From contig JAQXXU010000112.1 in the NCBI GenBank assembly GCA_029226225.1, forward strand, positions 1-36,031: a stretch of DNA of 36,031 nucleotides, in the 5' to 3' direction. Within the stretch, counting starts at the first letter, position 1; each line of letters opens with the position of its first letter. The notes under the pieces were generated by a model that was given only the letters and a program-made list of their open reading frames with translations, did no database searches and was not told where the DNA came from. Positions 1 through 6,535 of this stretch are shown here, piece after piece. The position numbers were made by a program, and so were the translations under genes. The DNA is from Lachnospiraceae bacterium. GTDB taxonomy: Bacteria; Bacillota; Clostridia; Lachnospirales; Lachnospiraceae.

Positions 1-2659
1 GAAGAAACTAACAAAAGTATCGGCTTTTGTGACAGCAATCCTTATGGTGCTGTCACTTTTTTCCGGGTTCAGAACGGATGTATTTGCGGCATCCGCGACG
101 AATGTGACGTTCCATTACTACAGGACTGATAAGGACTACAGCGACTGGGACGTATGGTTCTGGGCCGACGGAGTTGACGGAAGCGCCTCTACATTCCAGA
201 AAAAACTGGATAAAAACGGCTGTGCAGTGACAGATTACACAGTGCCGGCAGGAAAGAGCTCGCTGTCGTTCATAGTAAGAAAGGGCGGGGACAGCTGGTC
301 AGCAAAAGACGTTGACAAGGACCAGAGCATCGACCTTACTAAGGCTAAGAACGGAAAGCTCGATGTCTATGTCTTTTCAGGGATAGAAGGGTATGCCGCA
401 AAGTTCGGCAACACTGTGGTTTCGGCGGCATCAAGCGGCAAGAAGACCATCAGGGTTACCATGATGCAGGCTCTTGACAAGAAGACAGATGCAAAGAAAG
501 CATTCAAGGTCACAAACTCTGTAAAGAAGAGTTTTAAGATCAAATCAGTAAAGGCTGCTAAGAATGTCTATACCCTGACTCTTTCAAAGTCCATTTCTTT
601 CCGTTATACCACTTACATCACCTATGGCGGTGTAAAGACAAAGGTTACCACACCTGATTATTATTCATCAGCTGAATTCGAGAAAGCATACACTTATACA
701 GGAGACGATCTCGGAGCCACCTACACAGCAAAGGCTACCACTTTCAAGCTCTGGGCGCCGCTTGCAGGCAAGGTGAAGCTTAATCTCTATAAGTCAGGAA
801 CAGAGGGTGCCGATGACAAGATAAAGACTATAAGCCTGAAAAAAGGTTCAAAGGGTGTATGGTCAAAGAAGGTATCCGGAGATCTGAATGGTACTTACTA
901 TACATATGATGTGACTACCGACGGAAAGACTCAGAAGGATGTTATCGATCCGTATGCGCGTACCTGCGGCACCAATGGAAACAGAGGAATGGTGATCGAC
1001 CTGTCTTCTACAGATCCGACAGGATGGAGCACAGATAAGAATCCGAATGAGATAAAGAACTATACGGATGCAGTAATCTATGAGATGCATGTGGGAGATT
1101 TTTCAAATGACAAGTCTTCCGGAATGAAAAACAAAGGAAAGTACCTGGCATTTACAGAGAGCGGAACGAAGAACTCAAGCGGTCAGGCAACAGGCACAGA
1201 CTATCTGAAGGATCTCGGGATCACCCATGTACAGCTTCAGCCGGTATATGACTACAGCTCAGTGGATGAATCAAAGAATACCGATCAGTATAACTGGGGC
1301 TATGACCCGCAGAATTACAACATTCCTGAGGGCTCATATTCTACAGATCCGTCTAACGGAGCTGTTCGAGTAAAAGAATTTAAGGAGATGGTAGAGTCTC
1401 TTCACAAAAACGGCATGAGCGTAGTCATGGATGTGGTCTACGGACATGTAGCTTCAAAGGATAATTTCTGCATCAACAGGATCGTGCCGGATTACTATTC
1501 AAGACCGAATTCAAACGGCTCATACTGCGGAAATGATACGGCAACAGAGAGATCGATGAATCGCAAGTACATCGTGGATTCGTTTGTTTACTGGGCAAAG
1601 GAATATCACATAAATGGCTTCAGGCTTGATCAGTCTTATCTGTTTGATACAGAGACCATAAACGAGATAGTAAAGGCACTCCACGAGATAGATCCGTCGA
1701 TCATAGTATATGGCGAGGGATGGAATAATACGACAAACCCGACGAAGAGCGGACTTGGCTTTGCTACACAGAAGAATTCGAAAGCAACACCTCAGGTCGG
1801 ATTCTTCAATGATCAGATCCGTGACGGCGCAAAGGGCGGTGTGTTCAACTTCACAGAAGCAGGATACGCTACCGGAAACAGTGATAAGACAAATGATATC
1901 ATAAAGTCCGTAACAGCCTCCGCCGACTGGCTGAAGTCGGATAACAGGGCTTCTCAGACGATAAACTATGTATCCTGCCATGACAACGATACGCTTTTTG
2001 ACAGGATCCAGGCTTCATCAGCTGCAACAGGCCAGGCAATAATGGTAGCTCAGAATAACCTTGCTTCATCCATTGTATTTATGTCTGAAGGCATTCCGTT
2101 CATGCAGGGTGGAGAAGAGATGCTCCGTTCAAAGGAACTGCCATCCGGAGTGAAATACGGTGACACTAACGATATTAAGTCTGCAAAGGGTAGAGATTTC
2201 TGGGTAAACAGCTACAGCTCGAATGCTGCATGCCTGAAGGCTTACTATGAGGCTGACAAGAACTTCTCTGCAAGCAGTATCAACGCTTTCAAGTGGGATA
2301 ATCTCGGAAAGAAGGAGTACCAGGATGTCTATAATTATTACAAAGGCCTGATCTCATTCAGAAAGGCTCATCCGGCTCTTCGCATGACAAGCGGCAGCGA
2401 TATAGATTCTTCTGTCAAATTCTTAAGCACAACCAGTGATAATGTGATCGCATACACTATCGATGGTAAGAGCTCAGGAGATTCTGCACAGCAGATCCTT
2501 GTGATCTTCAACCCGAATCAGAAGTCTGAGGACATCAGCCTTCCTTCAGGAGACTGGAAGGTCTGCATCAATAAAGAGACCGCTGGCACGACAGAGCTTT
2601 CGTCCGCAAGCGGAAAGATAAGTGTGGAACCAGTCAGCTGCACTGTACTTGTGAGATAA
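1..2659 (+). CDS. pulA: Type I pullulanase (GH13), secreted; start codon cut by window edge
   Basis: Debranching enzyme that hydrolyses alpha-1,6 bonds of pullulan and starch outside the cell. The frame is open to base 2 (KKLTKVSAF...) and base 1 is the G expected of an ATG just before it, so the true start is almost certainly the ATG split by the window edge, giving about 886 residues. A signal peptide ends near VFAAS. Next comes a pullulanase-associated (CBM41/PUD-like) domain starting at about residue 35, a CBM48-like segment with FKLWAP, and the GH13 barrel. The pullulanase signature YNWGYDP is at about residue 431. Catalytic residues by motif are Asp about 544 (GFRLD), Glu about 573 (YGEGW) and Asp about 662 (CHDND). 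A strong terminator follows. Family assignment is firm. There is no sortase or SLH anchor at the C-terminus, so it is probably released. Confidence 0.95.
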   Translation, partial: KKLTKVSAFVTAILMVLSLFSGFRTDVFAASATNVTFHYYRTDKDYSDWDVWFWADGVDGSASTFQKKLDKNGCAVTDYTVPAGKSSLSFIVRKGGDSWSAKDVDKDQSIDLTKAKNGKLDVYVFSGIEGYAAKFGNTVVSAASSGKKTIRVTMMQALDKKTDAKKAFKVTNSVKKSFKIKSVKAAKNVYTLTLSKSISFRYTTYITYGGVKTKVTTPDYYSSAEFEKAYTYTGDDLGATYTAKATTFKLWAPLAGKVKLNLYKSGTEGADDKIKTISLKKGSKGVWSKKVSGDLNGTYYTYDVTTDGKTQKDVIDPYARTCGTNGNRGMVIDLSSTDPTGWSTDKNPNEIKNYTDAVIYEMHVGDFSNDKSSGMKNKGKYLAFTESGTKNSSGQATGTDYLKDLGITHVQLQPVYDYSSVDESKNTDQYNWGYDPQNYNIPEGSYSTDPSNGAVRVKEFKEMVESLHKNGMSVVMDVVYGHVASKDNFCINRIVPDYYSRPNSNGSYCGNDTATERSMNRKYIVDSFVYWAKEYHINGFRLDQSYLFDTETINEIVKALHEIDPSIIVYGEGWNNTTNPTKSGLGFATQKNSKATPQVGFFNDQIRDGAKGGVFNFTEAGYATGNSDKTNDIIKSVTASADWLKSDNRASQTINYVSCHDNDTLFDRIQASSAATGQAIMVAQNNLASSIVFMSEGIPFMQGGEEMLRSKELPSGVKYGDTNDIKSAKGRDFWVNSYSSNAACLKAYYEADKNFSASSINAFKWDNLGKKEYQDVYNYYKGLISFRKAHPALRMTSGSDIDSSVKFLSTTSDNVIAYTIDGKSSGDSAQQILVIFNPNQKSEDISLPSGDWKVCINKETAGTTELSSASGKISVEPVSCTVLVR

Positions 2660-2677
2660 CAAGGATCATTACGCAGC

Positions 2678-2851
2678 TTATGTAAATTTCAGGCAGCAGG
2701 GAAAGCCGGATCTCCAGACTCCGGCTTTCCTTTTTTTATGAGTATTTTTCGGCTCTTCGGTAGTCTCTGTGGGTAGGAAACTCCATTCCTTTTGAGTATC
2801 ACTGCGTTCATCTATTCCTCGACTTTCTGTTAGGAAGTCAGCAGCTTCCAT
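2678..2851 (-). CDS. Small 57-residue protein with its own promoter and RBS; possibly a truncated gene
   Basis: No family is recognised. The case for a gene is its start region: an AGGAGG ribosome binding site (2860-2865) sits 8 bases before the ATG, and a TTGAAA-17-TATAAT promoter lies 48 bases further upstream. The product begins MEAADFLTESRGIDERS and is acidic and polar for about 35 residues. It then turns basic (HKKRKAG) and ends PCCLKFT. This second half is antisense to the pullulanase terminator, so the natural C-terminus may have been lost and replaced by readthrough into terminator sequence. It could therefore be the 5' remnant of a larger gene cut off by rearrangement, or a genuine small protein. 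The start signals are seen directly; function is unknown. Confidence 0.5.
   Translation of the reverse strand: MEAADFLTESRGIDERSDTQKEWSFLPTETTEEPKNTHKKRKAGVWRSGFPCCLKFT
2700..2737 (+). terminator. Rho-independent terminator of the pullulanase gene
   Basis: A perfect 11-bp stem (GGAAAGCCGGA paired with TCCGGCTTTCC) with a 9-nt loop is followed by seven T. It lies 40 bases after the pullulanase stop codon. The small minus-strand ORF at 2678-2851 reads through it on the other strand. Confidence 0.93.
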
Positions 2852-2898
2852 GTAATAATCCTCCTGATCATTGGTAGATTATATATGTTTTGACTTGT

Positions 2899-2927
2899 AT
2901 TATATACTAAATATGCCTTTGTTTCAA
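2899..2927 (-). promoter_or_regulatory. Sigma-70-type promoter for the 57-residue ORF
   Basis: On the minus strand the -35 is TTGAAA (2922-2927) and the -10 is TATAAT (2899-2904), separated by exactly 17 bases. The AGGAGG and ATG of the small ORF lie about 35-50 bases downstream. Upstream, 2928-3063 holds no recognised feature except two GTGGTTATG copies near 3003-3022. Confidence 0.72.
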
Positions 2928-3063
2928 ACAGAAGCAGTAATATATAACAACATTATATTAGCGGTTAAATATTCATTTATCCGAACGCATGTTTCCCAAA
3001 CGTGGTTATGCGTGGTTATGACCGTGGTTTGATGACCATTGATTAAGGATTGACGAACTAAGG

Positions 3064-3387
3064 CTATGCTGTTTGATTTCTACTATTACTGACGCTTTCT
3101 GAGAACTGGCGGAATATCTTCTGGCAGTCTTCATTGGTCTCATACCAGTATTCCGGATGCCACTGTATTCCCCATACAAAACTGTGAGCTGGCATATACA
3201 CAGCCTCTATTATACCATCCTCTGATACAGCCATTGGTTTCAATTGCTCAGAGAGATCTTTTACAGCCTGGTGATGTATGCTGTTTACATGAATATGGTT
3301 CTTTCCAAGCAGCTTATATAGTGAGGTGTCTGGAAGGATACTTACATCATGACATAATCCGTGATTTCTGTCATTCATTATCACCAA
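3064..3387 (-). pseudogene. C-terminal remnant of a class I glutamine amidotransferase-like hydrolase (peptidase C26, PuuD-like)
   Basis: The 107 residues match only the C-terminal half of gamma-glutamyl-GABA hydrolase-type proteins, which usually have about 240 residues. VNSIHHQAV and the catalytic-triad segment GIQWHPE (His and Glu) are present. The N-terminal half with the nucleophilic Cys elbow is absent. Family-like sequence begins just after the apparent start (RNHGLCHD), which overlaps the last 17 bases of ridA. There is no convincing ribosome binding site of its own. It therefore looks like a gene whose 5' part was deleted, fusing the remnant to ridA. In the intact family the enzyme cleaves gamma-glutamyl amides; this fragment cannot do so without its Cys. 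Confidence 0.8.
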
Positions 3388-3751
3388 TAAATGCTACTGC
3401 TTCAACCTCACAGAGCATCCCTGCCGGCAGATCCTTTACGGCAACGCAGCTTCTGGCAGGCTTTGATATGAAATACTTCTCATATATCTGGTTAAATGCC
3501 TTGAAATCGCCCATGTCTGCAAGGAAGCAAGTAGTCTTTACCACATGGCTGAAATCTGTCTCTGCTTCCTTTAACAGTTCTCCGACATTCTTACAGGCCT
3601 GCTCTGCCTGTGCCTCAATGCCCTCCGGAGCGTTCCCGTCAGCCGGGTTCACGCCGATCTGCCCCGACAGAAATACCATGTCTCCTGCTATGATCCCCTG
3701 TGAATATGGTCCGATAGCTGCCGGAGCCTTATCTGTACTGATATACTTCAT
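3371..3751 (-). CDS. ridA: RidA family reactive intermediate (enamine/imine) deaminase
   Basis: A 126-residue cytosolic trimeric deaminase of the YjgF/YER057c/UK114 family that clears 2-aminoacrylate and related imines. Starting at MKYISTDKAP gives the family's normal length. An upstream in-frame ATG at 3775 would place the AAGGAG ribosome binding site inside the coding region, so it was rejected. Seen motifs are GPYSQG near the N-terminus, SGQIG, the substrate-binding Arg of KPARSCVAV (about residue 100) and Glu of CEVEAVA (about 115). It starts 2 bases after the stop frame of the flavin reductase remnant and is the only intact member of the 3' part of this operon, so it may still be translated from the shared message. 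Confidence 0.93.
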   Translation of the reverse strand: MKYISTDKAPAAIGPYSQGIIAGDMVFLSGQIGVNPADGNAPEGIEAQAEQACKNVGELLKEAETDFSHVVKTTCFLADMGDFKAFNQIYEKYFISKPARSCVAVKDLPAGMLCEVEAVAFIGDNE

Positions 3752-3752
3752 A

Positions 3753-4063
3753 TTATTCCGATATCTCCTTTCCATTTGTACAATCCATGATCTCTCCGAT
3801 TATCGCATAATGCGGCTCCCACGCATCGTCTGTACCATCAGGTGTCACATTAGGGTATGTCTTCGGAATTCACTCGTATACCTCGTAGGGTGGACGAACA
3901 CGGTCACTATGGATCTGCCCTTGAAAGCATGACCCCATATCGTTCCGAGTTCACCCCAGCCGACGGTCATGGTATTGTAGTCGTTCATGTCTCCGGCTGT
4001 TACCAGAGCCCACTTCTTATTGAAAAGCTCAAATGCTTTGTAATCTTCTTCCTTAAAGTCCAT
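3753..4063 (-). pseudogene. Flavin reductase family (FMN-binding split barrel) gene with internal deletion and frameshift
   Basis: The 5' part, with a GGAGG site before the ATG at 4063, encodes a typical start of the flavin reductase/flavoredoxin family: KKWALVTAGD, NTMTVGWG, GTIWG and VFVHPTRYTSEF. After that the frame soon ends. The family-like C-terminus continues in another frame from about 3866: KTYPNVTPDGTDDAWEPHYA, then IIGEIMDC and a TAA at 3753-3755. About 62 plus 37 residues remain of an expected 165-200, so roughly half, including the middle of the barrel, is missing and the junction is out of frame. The gene is dead unless the sequence has an error; a simple one-base error would not restore the missing middle. 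Confidence 0.75.
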
Positions 4064-4082
4064 ATTGATCCTCCATGAGAAT

Positions 4083-4970
4083 TTATTGTCCGGTATATTC
4101 TATCACTTCGTCAGCCAGAGGAATAGATGGTGCCGCCCCGTTCCTCGTGACTGCAAGCGCAGATGCTCTTGATGCGATATCGAGAGTATCCTTGATATGC
4201 CTACCCTGTGACATCGTTGCTACGAAATATCCTGTAAAAGTGTCTCCTGCGGCTGTCGTATCAACTGCTTCTACCTTGTAAGCCTTCTGCCTCATCTTGT
4301 GAGTCCCATCACAATAGATAGAACCATCTTCTCCCAGCGTGAGTACAAACTCTGCTTTTGGGAATCTGATGTTCATGCTGTCAAGTATCGCATAGGGATC
4401 TTTTTCACCTGAGATCTGGTAACCTTCGACTTCATTCAGTATGAACATTGAAATTTTCCGCAGATCTAGGCTCAGAAGTTCATCATTTATCGGCGACGGA
4501 TTCAGGATGATTCCCATTCCTTTCTCATAAGCCCTGTCAATTATATATCCAAGGCTGCTTATCTCATTCTGTAGAAGCAGCATATCGCCTCTGCCAAAAT
4601 TGGCAAGCACTTCATCAACGAACTTCTCACCAATCTTCTGGTTAGCCCCGCCATAGGCTATGATGGAGTTCTGCCCGCTCTCATCGACCTGTATGATCGT
4701 ATGTCCGGTCTTCTCATCTATAGTTCTGATATACGAAGTGTCAACACCGCTGACTCCGCACATAGTGACCAGCTGTTCTCCATCAGCCCCGATCATCCCG
4801 GCATGATATACCTTCGCGCCTGCGCGTGCAATGGCGATTGACTGGTTCAGTCCCTTGCCGCCACAGTATTCATGCATGTCAATGGCACGGATGGTCTCTC
4901 CGGGAGTCACAATATTCTTCACCCTGTACACATAGTCGATATTCAGCGAACCGAAATTCAGAATCTTCAT
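4083..4970 (-). CDS. rbsK: Ribokinase-like PfkB family carbohydrate kinase
   Basis: An ATP-dependent sugar kinase, probably phosphorylating ribose or a related pentose or nucleoside in the cytosol. The 295 residues match ribokinase length (about 300). The N-terminal signature GGKGLNQS is at about residues 37-44. The anion-hole and catalytic-base motif DTTAAGD is at about 237-243, followed by TFTGYF. NPSPIN and NEVEG are also typical of ribokinase. It is the first gene of a minus-strand run with the flavin reductase remnant (19 bases downstream), ridA and the amidotransferase remnant. No transporter or nucleosidase is next to it, so the sugar substrate cannot be settled; deoxyribokinase or another PfkB sugar kinase is possible. 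Confidence 0.85.
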   Translation of the reverse strand: MKILNFGSLNIDYVYRVKNIVTPGETIRAIDMHEYCGGKGLNQSIAIARAGAKVYHAGMIGADGEQLVTMCGVSGVDTSYIRTIDEKTGHTIIQVDESGQNSIIAYGGANQKIGEKFVDEVLANFGRGDMLLLQNEISSLGYIIDRAYEKGMGIILNPSPINDELLSLDLRKISMFILNEVEGYQISGEKDPYAILDSMNIRFPKAEFVLTLGEDGSIYCDGTHKMRQKAYKVEAVDTTAAGDTFTGYFVATMSQGRHIKDTLDIASRASALAVTRNGAAPSIPLADEVIEYTGQ

Positions 4971-5040
4971 AAGTGCAGCCTCCTTGTGTTTTTAGTACCA
5001 CTGCTATTTTACCATATATTTTGATCCGCTTTCTTCATTT

Positions 5041-5418
5041 TTACCTGTCACGCAGCTCTCTCAACAGTCTGTCTGCAAGAACCAGGTATTCGTATCCATT
5101 TGAACGAATCTTCCTGAATGATTTAAGATGCATCAGGCTCGGATCGACAAGCTTTTCATCTCTGTCGGCCGCTGTCTCCACATCTTTCTCGAAAGGATGC
5201 CCTGTAAGAAGGCAAGCTGCCAAGTAGATGACCTTTGGAGCATCAAGATAAGCAGCTTCCATGTTGTACTTTCGCCCGAAAATGTGGGTCACGATTTCTT
5301 TCGTCCCATTTACATAGTAAGGGAACTCATCCTTTCTGTATTTTCCTCTTGCACCTATGCATATTGCTGCCTGGAGTTCTCTGATATGGGATTCACTGTA
5401 ATTATCACTCGTTATCAT
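5041..5418 (-). CDS. Unrecognised 125-residue protein coupled to the AbiEi-like gene; candidate toxin or partner
   Basis: No family is recognised. The start ATG lies inside the 3' end of the AbiEi-like gene (14-base overlap), so translation is probably coupled. The protein is polar and appears largely helical. Visible segments are CIGARGKYRKDEFPYYV, a hydrophobic stretch VIYLAACLLTGHPF, a charged EKDVETAADRDEKL and a C-terminus rich in Arg/Leu (LADRLLRELRDR). It has no nucleotidyltransferase motif (GSxxxD with a distal acidic residue) of the AbiEii toxin usually found beside AbiEi, and is far shorter than AbiEii. The HPF in it lacks the GNxR of Fic proteins. The role as a partner is inferred from position only. 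Confidence 0.7.
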   Translation of the reverse strand: MITSDNYSESHIRELQAAICIGARGKYRKDEFPYYVNGTKEIVTHIFGRKYNMEAAYLDAPKVIYLAACLLTGHPFEKDVETAADRDEKLVDPSLMHLKSFRKIRSNGYEYLVLADRLLRELRDR

Positions 5419-6136
5419 ATGTACTATCCCTTCTGCTCGCTGTCAGAACCTGCTTCACTTTCTTCTCAGCGCCTTTCCTTCTGGCATATCGGAACATCGT
5501 ATTTTTATCAATGATATAAGATTCGGATGCTCCTCTGATCACGCTAGCCTTTTCTTCATCTGGTACAATCCTGCTGACAAATCGGTCTGCAATAATATCC
5601 ACAATGATCTGCTCCAGCCTTATTTCCCAGTCTCTCTTAAGTCCTCTCGGAGCTTCTGAAATCAGCCGGCAGACAACAATCTGGTCATCCTGAAAATATC
5701 TGTAGAACTCATCTACGCCAGGTTTAAGCATGACCTTTCCAGGATAGGCTTCAAATAATGTATTAAATACCTGATCAGTGAAATCATTCTCTACATATAC
5801 AATCGCTGTATTACGGCCTATAAGGTGATTTATAAACTCGTTCAGCTGAACCAGTTCGAAGACACGGAAGTCAAGATCAATATAGTTACTGTTTATTATA
5901 CTTACGATATCTTCAGCCACTTTCTGATATCTGTAATGATACTGACTTTTACTTCCTGCTTTTGAATACAGTCCCCAGCCGCTTCTGACGAGCTCGCCAC
6001 TGTCAAGTCTCTTACTCAGATCGTATGAAATCTGGGGAGCAGTCATGTGATAAGTTTCTGACATTGTGCTGGAATATTCTCTTCTTGAAAAAGTCCCTTG
6101 TTTCACCAGCATTTCCGGTAATGCAATCTCACTCAT
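5405..6136 (-). CDS. AbiEi-like (DUF6577-type) antitoxin/transcriptional regulator
   Basis: A 243-residue protein of the kind that acts as DNA-binding antitoxin in type IV (AbiE-like) systems. The N-terminus LVKQGTFSRREY...SYDLSKRLDSGELVRSGWGLY is the winged-helix reading head (about residues 10-60). The middle (VFELVQLNEFINHLIG, then VYVENDF) and C-terminal part (LISEAPRGL, LEQIIVDIIAD, MFRYARRKGAEKKV) follow the DUF6577/AbiEi C-terminal layout. The start is fixed by AAGGAGG (6144-6150) 7 bases before the ATG. Two inverted-repeat operators flank its promoter, as known for AbiEi autorepression. The next gene overlaps by 14 bases. Family call is by motif recall and fairly sure; the antitoxin role is inference. 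Confidence 0.78.
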   Translation of the reverse strand: MSEIALPEMLVKQGTFSRREYSSTMSETYHMTAPQISYDLSKRLDSGELVRSGWGLYSKAGSKSQYHYRYQKVAEDIVSIINSNYIDLDFRVFELVQLNEFINHLIGRNTAIVYVENDFTDQVFNTLFEAYPGKVMLKPGVDEFYRYFQDDQIVVCRLISEAPRGLKRDWEIRLEQIIVDIIADRFVSRIVPDEEKASVIRGASESYIIDKNTMFRYARRKGAEKKVKQVLTASRRDSTYDNE

Positions 6137-6152
6137 TTCAAATCCTCCTTTT

Positions 6153-6191
6153 ATAAAATCGGCAATACATAATCTATTTTGCCATTTTTAT
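6153..6191 (-). repeat. Inverted-repeat operator 2 (promoter-proximal, over the start of transcription)
   Basis: Arms ATAAAATCGGCAA (6153-6165) and TTGCCATTTTTAT (6179-6191) pair at 11 of 13 positions around a 13-base spacer. It begins right after the RBS of the AbiEi-like gene and ends 8 bases from the -10. It shares its left arm exactly with operator 1. Binding here would block transcription initiation or early elongation. Confidence 0.75.
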
Positions 6192-6198
6192 GATTATA

Positions 6199-6227
6199 AG
6201 TATACATCCTCTGTGGAGCCATGTCAA
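6199..6227 (-). promoter_or_regulatory. Near-consensus promoter of the AbiEi-like operon
   Basis: On the minus strand the -35 is a perfect TTGACA (6222-6227) and the -10 is TATACT (6199-6204), with a 17-base spacer. Inverted-repeat operators abut both sides. A promoter this strong bracketed by operators suggests that it is normally repressed. Confidence 0.85.
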
Positions 6228-6229
6228 TT

Positions 6230-6267
6230 ATAAAATCGGCAAGTTTCTCGTTTTTTGCCAATTTTAT
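6230..6267 (-). repeat. Inverted-repeat operator 1 (immediately upstream of the -35)
   Basis: Arms ATAAAATCGGCAA (6230-6242) and TTGCCAATTTTAT (6255-6267) pair at 12 of 13 positions around a 12-base spacer. Its left arm is identical to that of operator 2, and the two centres are about 76 bases apart, roughly seven helical turns. The regulator is probably the AbiEi-like protein itself (inference from known AbiEi autoregulation). Confidence 0.75.
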
Positions 6268-6334
6268 GATTGTCGTCGACATGATTCGCTTAGTAAATTG
6301 TATACGCAATTTCGTTCGAGTGATTTTCGCCATA

Positions 6335-6373
6335 AAAAGAGAGCTGTCCCGATTTTCGAGACAACTCTCTTTT
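6335..6373. terminator. Bidirectional rho-independent terminator downstream of the diguanylate cyclase gene
   Basis: A 14-bp stem with one mismatch (AAAAGAGAGCTGTC against GACAACTCTCTTTT) and an 11-base loop, with A runs on one side and T runs on the other. It separates the diguanylate cyclase gene (stop at 6536) from the promoter of the AbiEi-like operon. The rest of 6268-6535 holds no gene I can support. Confidence 0.8.
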
Positions 6374-6535
6374 CCACTCATTTTTGATAGATGATCTGTG
6401 CCGCTTTCAGACACTCTGACCTGAGTTGTGTCCGGATCAGGCGCACATTGGAAAATGCACATTTATCCGCCAAATATTTTGCGCGGTCACTTACCTCTAC
6501 GGTGTCACATGTGTCAGATGAACGCGTCCCCATTG

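Noticed and set aside
24-60. Pullulanase starting at the GTG at base 29
   Set aside because: The frame is open upstream with a proper Lys-rich signal-peptide start, and base 1 fits the G of an ATG immediately before it.
3001-3040. GTGGTTATG direct repeats
   Set aside because: Only two exact copies plus one partial, with no associated gene; too little to call an iteron or element.
3234-3932. Long plus-strand frame of 232 codons
   Set aside because: It lies opposite ridA and both remnants, whose protein motifs are clear on the minus strand; no RBS and no recognisable product.
5041-5418. GHPF in the 125-residue partner as a Fic toxin motif
   Set aside because: Fic proteins need HPFxxGNxR; the residues after HPF are EKDVET, with no GN or Arg in place.
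6151-6462. 103-codon minus-strand frame ending just before the AbiEi-like gene
   Set aside because: It runs through a terminator, both operators and the promoter. The apparent repeated peptide is only the translated inverted repeat.
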